Position numbers and translations under genes: made by a program
Notes under the pieces: model-generated
Database searches by the model: none
Seen by the model: the letters and a program-made list of their open reading frames with translations, nothing else
Told to the model about the DNA's origin: nothing
In this document: positions 24,042 to 30,680 of the stretch, piece after piece
Layout of the letters: every line of letters starts with the position of its first letter
Numbering within the stretch: position 1 is the first letter of the stretch
NCBI GenBank assembly: GCA_018266105.1
Contig: JAFEBA010000010.1
Coordinates: forward strand, 125,010-172,814
Direction of reading: 5' to 3'
Source: a bacterium
GTDB lineage: Bacteria; Vulcanimicrobiota; Xenobia; Xenobiales; JADMJV01
DNA length: 47,805 bases

Positions 24042-25193
24042 ATGAATATCTTCAAGCGCCGTCAGTCGGACTTCCGCCCTAAGGGCGACAACCGATTTTA
24101 CCTTGAACTCGACGGCAAGAAGGTACCCGTGGTTCCACAGTTCGATGATCAGTGCGTGGATCTGGACGTGGACGAGGATCGCTTTGTGGACAACGCAGAG
24201 TTTAAGTATCTCACTCAAAACATGCCCTTTCGCGTGGACCGAGAGCGCTACACCCTGGAGTATAAGCACGCCTGGACCCATACGCCTCTGCCGGAGCTGG
24301 CGCTCTATCCAAGCTATGAACAGCTCGGCGCCCGGCTGGACCAGTTGGTGGAAAAATATCCGGGCCGATGCGAAAAGATCAGTTTAGGCAAGTCCCACCA
24401 GGGCCGGGAAATATGGGCCCTGCGCCTGAGCGAACACCCGCGCGGAGAGAAGCCTGGCATCGTGATTACTGGAGGGACCCATGCACGTGAATGGGCCAGC
24501 ATTGCCGTCCCCCTGGATCTGAGCGAAAAGCTGCTTCAGGACGGTTCGCGCCTGAAGCAGGCGGAAATCTGGATTGTTCCTCTGGTGAATCCGGATGGTT
24601 ACGAGATCAGCCGCAGCGGCGACAACACTTATCGCAAGAACGCCAACCCCACTGGACCGGTGGATTTGAACCGGAACTTCGGCGACCAATGCCCTGAACA
24701 CGCCCATTTGTGGAGACCTGAGGGCGACAAGCCTGGAATCAGGTATGACGACAAAGGGGCCAGCGACGACCCCAATTCGCGACAGTACCGTGGCCCGGCT
24801 CCAGCCTCCGAGCCGGAGACTCAAGCGCTTCAAGCCCTGGAGATCGAGAATAAGAATATCTTAGGAGTGGTCGACAATCACAACTGCGGTGAGATGTTGC
24901 TCTATCCGGCCGCGGGCGATCAGGCCTTCTATCAGGATCTGGCTAAGGCAATGAACGAGGCGGCCGGAGGAGAGCCTTACCGAGTCATGTCGGCTCCCGA
25001 ACTTTACTCGGTGAGCGGGATATCCAACGACCTTCAACACGCCCACGGAATCGTGGGGATGACTCTGGAGAGTGGGCTCTCGATGCAGCCTCCTGAGGCA
25101 GATCTGGCCCGACTGCAGGCTCGAGCGTCACGAGCCCATATCGCCTTTATTGATAAAATTGTCGCAAACAAGGATAATTTGACAAGAAGCTAG
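24042..25193 (+). CDS. M14 zinc carboxypeptidase with N-terminal EF-hand-like loop
   Basis: This 383-residue zinc carboxypeptidase belongs to the carboxypeptidase A/T fold. Zinc-binding HxxE is in GGTHAREWASIAVP (about 150), followed by VPLVNPDGYE, RKNANPTGPVDLNRNF (substrate Arg/Asn) and the third zinc His in VVDNHNCGEMLLYPA. The catalytic Glu is in GMTLESGLS. An N-terminal extension of about 80 residues contains D-V-D-E-D-R-F-V-D-N-A-E at 42-53, which fits the 12-position calcium-binding EF-hand loop (D1, D3, D5, D9, E12). I see no signal peptide, which is odd for a digestive-type M14 enzyme. The start is ATG; the open frame upstream only shadows the GGDEF gene. The promoter of the next gene lies inside its last codons. 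Confidence 0.9.
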   Translation: MNIFKRRQSDFRPKGDNRFYLELDGKKVPVVPQFDDQCVDLDVDEDRFVDNAEFKYLTQNMPFRVDRERYTLEYKHAWTHTPLPELALYPSYEQLGARLDQLVEKYPGRCEKISLGKSHQGREIWALRLSEHPRGEKPGIVITGGTHAREWASIAVPLDLSEKLLQDGSRLKQAEIWIVPLVNPDGYEISRSGDNTYRKNANPTGPVDLNRNFGDQCPEHAHLWRPEGDKPGIRYDDKGASDDPNSRQYRGPAPASEPETQALQALEIENKNILGVVDNHNCGEMLLYPAAGDQAFYQDLAKAMNEAAGGEPYRVMSAPELYSVSGISNDLQHAHGIVGMTLESGLSMQPPEADLARLQARASRAHIAFIDKIVANKDNLTRS

Positions 25194-25207
25194 AGTTAAT
25201 TTAACCT
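25179..25207 (+). promoter_or_regulatory. Sigma70-type promoter of the CBS-domain gene
   Basis: TTGACA (25179-25184) and TAACCT (25202-25207) have 17-base spacing. The region is visibly AT-rich compared with its surroundings. The -35 is a perfect consensus and lies in the last codons of the carboxypeptidase gene. The expected transcription start is about 25214. Confidence 0.7.
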
Positions 25208-25211
25208 GATT

Positions 25212-25228
25212 AAGGACAATTTGTCCTT
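25212..25228. promoter_or_regulatory. Perfect 8-bp palindrome at the transcription start, probable operator
   Basis: AAGGACAA and TTGTCCTT are separated by a single T. The palindrome covers the predicted start point and ends 2 bases before the AGGAGG ribosome site. A one-base loop is too short for a stable RNA hairpin of full length, so a DNA operator for a dimeric regulator is more likely. Confidence 0.5.
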
Positions 25229-25239
25229 CAGGAGGTTCA

Positions 25240-25683
25240 ATGACTGAAGTTAAGACCAAGGTCGTTTTACGCGAGATCGTCAGCAAAAGCTCTCCTTTGA
25301 CTCTGACCCCTAACACGACCCTTCGCGAGGCCGCTCAGGCCATGCAGAAAGCCAAAAAAGGCGCGGTCCTGATCGTGGACGGCAAAAAGCTTTGCGGGAT
25401 TTTCACCGAGCGAGATCTGGTCAATCGGGTTGTGGCCGCCGGGCTGGATCCAGCCAGCGCTTCCCTGGCCGAAGTCATGACCACGGACCTGGTTGTGATC
25501 CATCCCGATGACTCCCACTGGGCAGCCCTAAGCGTCATGGTGCACAACGAGGTACGTCATCTACCGGTGGTGGACGGTGATCAGGTGGTCGGGCTGGTGT
25601 CGCGTCGCCAGCTGATGGCTCTGGACAACGCCCTGATGGAAGGCGATATCGCTCGGCGCGAGGCCAGTCGACTCTTCATCTAG
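25240..25683 (+). CDS. CBS-domain pair protein
   Basis: This 147-residue soluble protein is made of two CBS domains (about 15-70 and 80-135), which form a Bateman module that binds adenine nucleotides. Motifs seen are AAQAMQKAKKGAVLIVDGKKLCGIFTERDLVNRV and TTDLVVIHPDDSHWAALSVM followed by HLPVVDGDQVVGLVSRRQLM. Each pair carries the conserved Asp in a G[IL][FV][ST]xRD/RQ loop. There is no fused catalytic domain, so it is a stand-alone sensor or regulatory subunit with unknown partner. It has a perfect AGGAGG ribosome site, its own predicted promoter and a palindrome at the start point. This implies regulation independent of the carboxypeptidase gene before it. It converges on the nucleotidyltransferase gene with 10 bp between them. 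Confidence 0.93.
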   Translation: MTEVKTKVVLREIVSKSSPLTLTPNTTLREAAQAMQKAKKGAVLIVDGKKLCGIFTERDLVNRVVAAGLDPASASLAEVMTTDLVVIHPDDSHWAALSVMVHNEVRHLPVVDGDQVVGLVSRRQLMALDNALMEGDIARREASRLFI

Positions 25684-25693
25684 GCCAGCGCTG

Positions 25694-26521
25694 CTAAGAC
25701 CGCGGCCAGTAGTAGCCTTCCTGAATCTCGATCAGAAGTTGCTCCGCCAGGGCTGCCTCGGGCTCCTCGGGCAGGGGTGAGGTTTCACGCAGTGACCTCA
25801 GTCCTTCCTCACGAGCCCGAGCCCAGTCCAGCAGTTCTTCATAGGTGAACAGGCCCTGACGGACCGCCTTGAGCCACTCCGCATCAGGACGGCGGACCAG
25901 CACCTGGCCGTCACGCAGGATTTCTTCGCCCATTTTCAGCAGCCGGCACAGGTGCATGGCGTGTTTGGTGTCGTAGCCGTAGCGCTGTTCGAGCTCCGCT
26001 CGGGCCGGGTTGCGCTCCCGAAGCCAGCGTTGATAGTGGTTCCACTCTTTGGTGGCCTGGTCAAAAGCCTGGCGTGCCTTGGCTGAAGGGAATTCCGCTT
26101 TGCCCTGGCTATTGAGGGATGCGACCGGCTGTTGGGGCGGTTGAGCCCACCAGCGGTAGTGATTCTCCAGGCGCTTGAGCTGCGAAATGGCGTAATGGCC
26201 AAAGCGCTCTGCCACTTTGCGAGACAGAAACAGGTGCCTGTGCTCAATCAACTGTTGACCGAATCGATCGATAAAGAGAATGTCCTCGGTGAACAGCGTC
26301 TCGATCAAGTTGGGGTTGCCTTCTAAGGCCAGGCGCACAAACTTGGGCAGCCCGAAGATGACGTTGTCGCTCTTCTCGTCCTGGATCTGCTCGAAACTTT
26401 GCAGTCCGAGTAAGGCGGCCTTGGGAGGGATGCACACTCCTCGGCTGTCTTCATCGCTCTGGGGGCCCGCCAGACCATAGGCGTGGCTTCCAGCCCGAAC
26501 CTGGAGAATCAGGCCATCCAC
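25694..26521 (-). CDS. RlaP-type nucleotidyltransferase (second of tandem pair)
   Basis: This 275-residue member of the DNA polymerase beta-like nucleotidyltransferase family is known as RlaP (RNA repair associated). The active site is near the N-terminus: GSHAYGL followed by SDEDSRGVCIPP, i.e. the GS and DxD-type acidic residues that bind metal and NTP. Helical segments follow (RFGHYAISQLKRLENHYRWW; YGYDTKHAMHLCRLLKMGEEIL) that are typical of the family. I set the start at the GTG one base after the upstream stop. The frame is open 14 codons further, but that stretch lies within the upstream gene. It forms a coupled pair with a paralogue of different sequence. The family is associated with RNA repair in some genomes; no RNA ligase gene is in this window. 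Confidence 0.85.
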   Translation of the reverse strand: MDGLILQVRAGSHAYGLAGPQSDEDSRGVCIPPKAALLGLQSFEQIQDEKSDNVIFGLPKFVRLALEGNPNLIETLFTEDILFIDRFGQQLIEHRHLFLSRKVAERFGHYAISQLKRLENHYRWWAQPPQQPVASLNSQGKAEFPSAKARQAFDQATKEWNHYQRWLRERNPARAELEQRYGYDTKHAMHLCRLLKMGEEILRDGQVLVRRPDAEWLKAVRQGLFTYEELLDWARAREEGLRSLRETSPLPEEPEAALAEQLLIEIQEGYYWPRS

Positions 26522-26522
26522 G

Positions 26523-27275
26523 TCAGCGGCCTGACTGCAGGCGAACCCGCACCACAAAGTCATGGAGTGCTTGGAAAGCGCCGCCCGAGCAGGGTAGGGA
26601 AGAGCCCTGGTAGGCCTGTTGAAGCTCCTGTTCTAGCTGGCGCAGCCGGGTCAGGTGTCGCTCTCGGGCTCCTGGGTCTAGAGGGGCGTGCTCGCAAGTG
26701 GCGCGCTTTTGGGTCACCAGGTCTCCCACCCCGCTCTCAGGATAGTCTTCCAGCAGGCTGGGCAGATGAGCATTCATTTGGCCACTGCGCAGCAAATGAA
26801 TCCCGGTCAGCGCCACCCGGTATCCATAAAGAGTCTCCTTGACGGTGGATTCAGGCCTCTCGATCAAGCGCAGCTGATTTTGCAAAAATCCCCGATAGTG
26901 ATAATAGAACTCTTTGCCGACGTGGGGCCGAAATAGTTCACGCAGTTCTTCCAGGTAATCTGAGTCCCAGACCACCAGGTTCGAGTAAAGTTGCTCCAGA
27001 ATCTCTCCGCTGCTCTTGTTGAGTAGCTTGCAGTATTTGAGAATATCGTGGCAGACAAGATCGATCTCCAGGCCGTGCTCGTCAAAGGACTTGTTGATGG
27101 TCTGAACCGGCTCGCGAAGACCGAGCAATTGATCAAGCGGCAGCACAAATGCGCCGCGCAGATCCACGTCGCTGTCAGGCGATTCGAACCCATAGAGATG
27201 GGCCCCGCTCAAGGTGGCAAAGAGGGGCTCAAAGGTCTGCTGCTCCAGGGTTTGGCGAAGTTTCTCCAACTGCAT
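26523..27275 (-). CDS. RlaP-type nucleotidyltransferase (first of tandem pair)
   Basis: This 250-residue paralogue of the gene downstream starts with a helix (MQLEKLRQTLEQQTFEPLF). The nucleotidyltransferase signature follows as LSGAHLYGFESPDSDVDLRGAF, which combines the G[SA]-x3-G and S-D-x-D-x-R-G elements. It continues with the third acidic strand region EIDLVCHDILKYCKLL, then KETLYGYRVALTGIHLL and a charged C-terminus. Both acidic residues of SDVD and the later D in EIDL are present, so catalysis is plausible. Its stop is followed after one base by the GTG of the second copy. The start is ATG, 52 bp away from the divergent cytosine deaminase gene. The substrate is unknown, probably a tRNA or RNA end or a nucleotide. 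Confidence 0.85.
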   Translation of the reverse strand: MQLEKLRQTLEQQTFEPLFATLSGAHLYGFESPDSDVDLRGAFVLPLDQLLGLREPVQTINKSFDEHGLEIDLVCHDILKYCKLLNKSSGEILEQLYSNLVVWDSDYLEELRELFRPHVGKEFYYHYRGFLQNQLRLIERPESTVKETLYGYRVALTGIHLLRSGQMNAHLPSLLEDYPESGVGDLVTQKRATCEHAPLDPGARERHLTRLRQLEQELQQAYQGSSLPCSGGAFQALHDFVVRVRLQSGR

Positions 27276-27327
27276 CTGGCCACTCTAGAGGGAAGGGTTG
27301 GGAGCGTCAAGCCAGTAAAACTTCCTG

Positions 27328-27771
27328 ATGGACGACCTTGATTTTATGCGCGAAGCCCTGGCCGAAGCCCGTCTGGGCCTGGCTGAAGGGGGAATTCCCA
27401 TCGGATCTGTGCTGGTTCTGGATGGGAAGATCATAGGGCGGGGGCACAACCGCAGAGTGCAAAACGGCAGTGCCATTTTACATGCGGAAATGGACTGTAT
27501 CGAGAATGCCGGTCGCCTGCGAGCTGAAGATTATCGACGCTGCACACTCTACTCCACGCTCTCGCCTTGCGACATGTGCAGTGGCACCGCTCTGCTTTAT
27601 GGCATCCCACGCATCGTGGTGGGGGAGAACTTCACCTTTCAAGGGCCTGAGCAGTATCTGGTGGTGCGGGGTGTGGAGTTGCGAATCCTGGACGATCAGG
27701 AATGCGTCAAACTGATGCGCGAGTTCATTGAGAGCAAGCCTGAGCTCTGGAATGAAGACATCGGACTCTAA
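27328..27771 (+). CDS. Cytosine deaminase, Fcy1-like
   Basis: This zinc-dependent deaminase of the CDA fold has 147 residues. It has the catalytic HAE in LHAEMDCIENAG (about residue 52) and the zinc cysteines in LSPCDMCSGTALLYGIP. The strings GGIPIGSVLVLDGKIIGRGHNRR before, and VVGENFTFQGPE with a C-terminal ELWNEDIGL after, are the pattern of yeast-type cytosine deaminase (cytosine to uracil, salvage). They do not fit TadA, which needs a different tRNA-binding tail. It is divergent from the nucleotidyltransferase pair and ends in a shared bidirectional terminator with the ATP-grasp gene. The family call is strong; whether cytosine is the true substrate in this organism is inferred. Confidence 0.9.
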   Translation: MDDLDFMREALAEARLGLAEGGIPIGSVLVLDGKIIGRGHNRRVQNGSAILHAEMDCIENAGRLRAEDYRRCTLYSTLSPCDMCSGTALLYGIPRIVVGENFTFQGPEQYLVVRGVELRILDDQECVKLMREFIESKPELWNEDIGL

Positions 27772-27779
27772 GGACCCAT

Positions 27780-27804
27780 AAAAAAAGCCCCTTGCGGGGC
27801 TTTT
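27780..27804. terminator. Bidirectional terminator between convergent genes
   Basis: The stem GCCCC/GGGGC has a TTGC loop and is flanked by a run of seven A on one side and four T on the other. It lies between the deaminase stop (+) and the ATP-grasp stop (-). Confidence 0.9.
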
Positions 27805-29004
27805 CTAGTGGACTGCGGTTTGCGTGGGTGGCGCCACCGCCAGCACATCCTCGGTAAGGCGACTGGAGTATTCGTCCAGCAACTCGTCCACTCGGGACGA
27901 TTTGGGAGCCGATACGATGACCGCGGCGTGGAATTCCTCGGCCATTTTCCAGACGATCTCAGGAGCATTATAGGCGGAAAGATCCGGATGCTCGTTGCGA
28001 CTGAGGCAAATGACCAGGCCGGCCTGATTCTTCTTGACCTTGGGCAGCTTGTATTTTTCCTTCTTCAGGTAGGCCAGTTCCAAACGAGGCCATTCCTTCC
28101 AAGGGTTGATACCAGAGGCTGCCTCGACCAGGCGGTCGATGTGGGCACCGCCCACGCGAGCTGCCATCTCCAGGAAGTAGATCGTCCCGTCGTGTGCGCG
28201 TATGAACTCGGCGTGGGTGACGCCGCGAACCAGGCGCATGGCCTTAATGACCTTCTCATTGGCTTCCAGCAGGCCGTCGTAGGCCGGGTGTTTGGGATCC
28301 ACGGTTTGCGAGGCAAAGACGCCGCCACCGTTCCAAACGTCGAAAGGAGGCGTATGGTAACGGGATGAAAGCGCAAACAGGATTTTGTTGTCAAACACGA
28401 TGGAGTCCACGTGGAAGACATCACCGGGGATATACTTCTCAATCAGGTGTTCTGACTGCTCATCGCCCAGCTTATTGATGTGATCCCAGACCTCCTGACT
28501 GTTGTGGCACTTTTTGATACCGATGGAGCCGGCTTGAGAGCGCGGTTTGAGCACCCAGGGACCGGGCACGCTGTTGAGGTACTGGTTGATCTGATCGTAG
28601 TTGAGAACGTGGACAAAATCGGGCACAGGCACGCCTTCATCACGAGCCTGCACGCGCATGGCCAATTTGTCGCGGAAAAAGCGAGCGGTCGTGTCACCCA
28701 TACCCGGCGAGCGCAAATGTTCACGCAATCCGGCGGCCACTTCAACGTCGAAGTCGTCCAGAGGGATGATTCGGTCAATTTCACGGGTGCGGGCCAGGAA
28801 GCTGACCGCGTGAGTGATACCCGGCTGTTCGAAGCCATTGGGCATGAAGAATTTTTCGTCGATGGCGTGCCAGGGCCAGGCCTTATCCTTGAGGGATTCC
28901 ACCGTCAACAGAATGGTATGGATACCCAGCTGTTTGCATTCTTCGATGAGCGTTCCGCCTTTAAAGAAGCTGGACATGAGCAAAAAGATGGGTTTGCGAT
29001 CCAT
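27805..29004 (-). CDS. ATP-grasp ligase of unknown substrate
   Basis: This 399-residue cytosolic protein has an N-terminal Rossmann-like domain (DRKPIFLLMSSFFKGG, EECKQLGIHTILLT) and a central ATP-grasp domain (about 110-300). The latter shows VLKPRSQAGSIGIKK (nucleotide-binding loop), LIEKYIPGDVFHVDSIV, RGVTHAEFIRAHDGTIYFLEMAARVGGAHI (metal-binding Glu/Asn region) and a C-terminal lid. It is most like the carboxylate-amine ligase branch, which includes BacD- and CarB-like proteins. The product cannot be deduced. I used the ATG; a TTG three codons upstream (29013) has the better-spaced GGAAGGGA and may be the true start. A 226 bp upstream region with two long hairpins separates it from the fabF-rnc block. 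No partner enzymes are adjacent. Confidence 0.88.
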   Translation of the reverse strand: MDRKPIFLLMSSFFKGGTLIEECKQLGIHTILLTVESLKDKAWPWHAIDEKFFMPNGFEQPGITHAVSFLARTREIDRIIPLDDFDVEVAAGLREHLRSPGMGDTTARFFRDKLAMRVQARDEGVPVPDFVHVLNYDQINQYLNSVPGPWVLKPRSQAGSIGIKKCHNSQEVWDHINKLGDEQSEHLIEKYIPGDVFHVDSIVFDNKILFALSSRYHTPPFDVWNGGGVFASQTVDPKHPAYDGLLEANEKVIKAMRLVRGVTHAEFIRAHDGTIYFLEMAARVGGAHIDRLVEAASGINPWKEWPRLELAYLKKEKYKLPKVKKNQAGLVICLSRNEHPDLSAYNAPEIVWKMAEEFHAAVIVSAPKSSRVDELLDEYSSRLTEDVLAVAPPTQTAVH

Positions 29005-29114
29005 CAGTGACAAGAGTTCCCTTCCATGAGTGGTTTTGGCGCTTCGCACAGGCGGTCGGTCAGCCCTGCAAGGAGAGCCACGGTGGCCGGGCGAGGTCCG
29101 GAGTCAGATCTTTG

Positions 29115-29146
29115 CATGATCGCCAAAGAAAGGTTTGGCGATCATG
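29115..29146. repeat. 13-bp perfect inverted repeat (hairpin)
   Basis: CATGATCGCCAAA and TTTGGCGATCATG are separated by GAAAGG. The repeat lies in the 226 bp space upstream of the ATP-grasp gene. No T-run follows on either strand, so it is not a standard terminator; it could be an operator or a leader-RNA stem. Confidence 0.75.
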
Positions 29147-29169
29147 AAACAGGCTTCTCAAGGGGCCCA

Positions 29170-29213
29170 CAGTTGAAAGAGGCTGCCCCTTGCAGGGACA
29201 GCCTCTTCAACTG
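29170..29213. repeat. About 20-bp near-perfect hairpin
   Basis: Arms at 29170-29190 and 29194-29213 pair along their length with one bulged A and one mismatch, around a TGC loop. It lies 18 bases past the stop of the small beta-rich protein gene on the minus strand. On that strand no T-run follows. On the plus strand a seven-T run lies about 13 bases later. It is probably a structured 3' end or processing/termination element of the fabF-rnc transcript. Confidence 0.7.
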
Positions 29214-29230
29214 AATCGTCAGCCGTTTTT

Positions 29231-29674
29231 TTACTTCTTGGCCGCTTCGCGCACGGTCAGCGGGTATTCGAGAACCTTCTTGCCGCCGAGCTGAACGCGG
29301 AACCAGTAGGTCCCGGGTTTCTCAAACACGATGCCCTGGAAGAAGTTGACGGCCATAAACGGCGTAACCGATTCCTTCAGCTCGAAGGGCTGGTCACCGG
29401 TTTCCACCATGGTGGTCTTGTCAGGCTTGAGAATCATCATACTCTGGGTGAACTTGCCGGTGCCGTTGCACCAGCCGTTAGCCACAAAGAAATCCACTTT
29501 GAACGGGAATTCGGGTAACGGCAGCTCATAGAACAGGTAGTTGAAGCTCGGGGGTTTACCTTCGGTGTCGATGACCTCCAGACAAGGCACCGAGAACTGA
29601 AGGAAGGGTCCGCTGCCGGAACCGCCGCCTGCATCACCGCCTAGAAAAGCCATACCGCCGGTTTGAAAATCCAT
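29231..29674 (-). CDS. Small beta-rich protein of unknown function (DUF6941-like)
   Basis: This 147-residue soluble protein has a Gly-rich N-terminus (MDFQTGGMAFLGGDAGGGSG) and a body of alternating beta strands with aromatic residues: FLQFSVPCLEVID, LFYELPLPEFPFKVDFFVANGW and MMILKPDKTTMVETG. It ends with GIVFEKPGTYWFRVQLGG and LEYPLTV. The final pattern (a G-x-Y-x-F-x-V strand, then PL-x-V) reminds me of beta-sandwich proteins of the DUF6941 type; that is from memory and not certain. The ATG lies 2 bp after the DUF167 gene with GTGAGG upstream, so it is the last gene of the fabF-rnc operon. There is no signal peptide. Confidence 0.78.
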   Translation of the reverse strand: MDFQTGGMAFLGGDAGGGSGSGPFLQFSVPCLEVIDTEGKPPSFNYLFYELPLPEFPFKVDFFVANGWCNGTGKFTQSMMILKPDKTTMVETGDQPFELKESVTPFMAVNFFQGIVFEKPGTYWFRVQLGGKKVLEYPLTVREAAKK

Positions 29675-29676
29675 TG

Positions 29677-29955
29677 TTAATCCTCACTTCCTGGTGGGAC
29701 GAGGCGCTCCAGCTCGGCTCTGCCTATCCCCTGAACTTTGACCACTTTGTGACGGGACTTTTGTCCGCTCTTGAGCTGCACCTGCTGTTTACGCAGTTTC
29801 AGTTGTTCGGCCAAAAACTCCAGCAGGGCCGCATTGGCCTTGCCGTCCACGGGCGGCGCGGTCAGGCGCACCACCAGCACACCGTCTTGCATCCCGACCA
29901 GTGAACTCTTGTGGGCGTTGGGAATAACGCGAACCTTGATGGTCAGCTCATCCAT
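29677..29955 (-). CDS. DUF167 (YggU) family protein
   Basis: This 92-residue conserved protein of unknown function shows the family core [42 protein letters not shown] and [18 protein letters not shown]. The family folds as a small alpha/beta protein and is often encoded near cell-division or pyrroline-carboxylate reductase genes. Here it is tied to RNase III by an 8-base overlap. The start ATG is inside the last codons of rnc. No catalytic residues are known to me. The last nine residues are acidic/proline-rich (RLVPPGSED). Confidence 0.93.
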   Translation of the reverse strand: MDELTIKVRVIPNAHKSSLVGMQDGVLVVRLTAPPVDGKANAALLEFLAEQLKLRKQQVQLKSGQKSRHKVVKVQGIGRAELERLVPPGSED

Positions 29956-30676
29956 CAGCCCGCTCCGGGGGTCGAGTGCCGGACGCCTCTTCGCCCTGCT
30001 GCAGGTCTGCTTCCTCTATACAGGCCAGAGCCTGCTCGGCCGCCCGCTGCCCGGCTTCCCGTTTGCTACGGCCTTCGCCCTGACCAAAAGAACGACCCTG
30101 GAGCAACACCTGAACCACGAAAATGCGGTCGTGAGGCGGGCCGATTTCCTCCAGCACCTGGTACTCAGGTAGCTCCTGAAAGAGCTTCTGAGCCACTTCC
30201 TGCAGGCTGCTTTTGTAATCTTTGCGCCACTCGCCGGCAGCTTTGAGCTCCTGGTCGAAGAGCCGCAAGATCAACTCTCGCACGGTGTCCAGCCCGGATT
30301 CCAGAAAGATTGCACCGAAGATGGCCTCCAGGGTGTCGGCCAGCAGATTGGCGCGCTGGCGATTGCTCTCGTGCTGCTGACCTCGGCCCAGTTCCACGTA
30401 CTCTCCCAGCTCCAACTGTCGCGCTTTCTCGGCCAGATGCTCGGTGGAGACCAGCACGGCCTTCATCTGGGCCAGACGTCCCTCTGGCAAGTCGTAGTGG
30501 CGAAACAGGAATTCGGCCACCACCATGCCCAGAATCGAATCCCCCAGAAATTCCAACCGCTCCTGACTGCTCTCCTCGACCTCTTGAGCAAAGGATTCAT
30601 GGCGCAGGGCCTGGCTCAGCAGGCTCTGGTCACGAAATTGATAGTTCAGTCGAGCTTCGAGATTTTGGCGGTCCAT
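29948..30676 (-). CDS. rnc: Ribonuclease III
   Basis: This double-strand-specific endoribonuclease acts in rRNA processing and mRNA decay. The 242-residue protein has the RNase III domain signature [20 protein letters not shown] (about 39-58) and the second acidic helix [19 protein letters not shown] double-stranded RNA-binding domain at about 158-225 shows [43 protein letters not shown]. All four metal-site acidic residues expected for activity appear present. It follows fabF with only 4 bp between stop and ATG, the common fabF-rnc order. A 17-residue charged tail follows the dsRBD. Confidence 0.96.
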   Translation of the reverse strand: MDRQNLEARLNYQFRDQSLLSQALRHESFAQEVEESSQERLEFLGDSILGMVVAEFLFRHYDLPEGRLAQMKAVLVSTEHLAEKARQLELGEYVELGRGQQHESNRQRANLLADTLEAIFGAIFLESGLDTVRELILRLFDQELKAAGEWRKDYKSSLQEVAQKLFQELPEYQVLEEIGPPHDRIFVVQVLLQGRSFGQGEGRSKREAGQRAAEQALACIEEADLQQGEEASGTRPPERADG

Positions 30677-30680
30677 TCAG

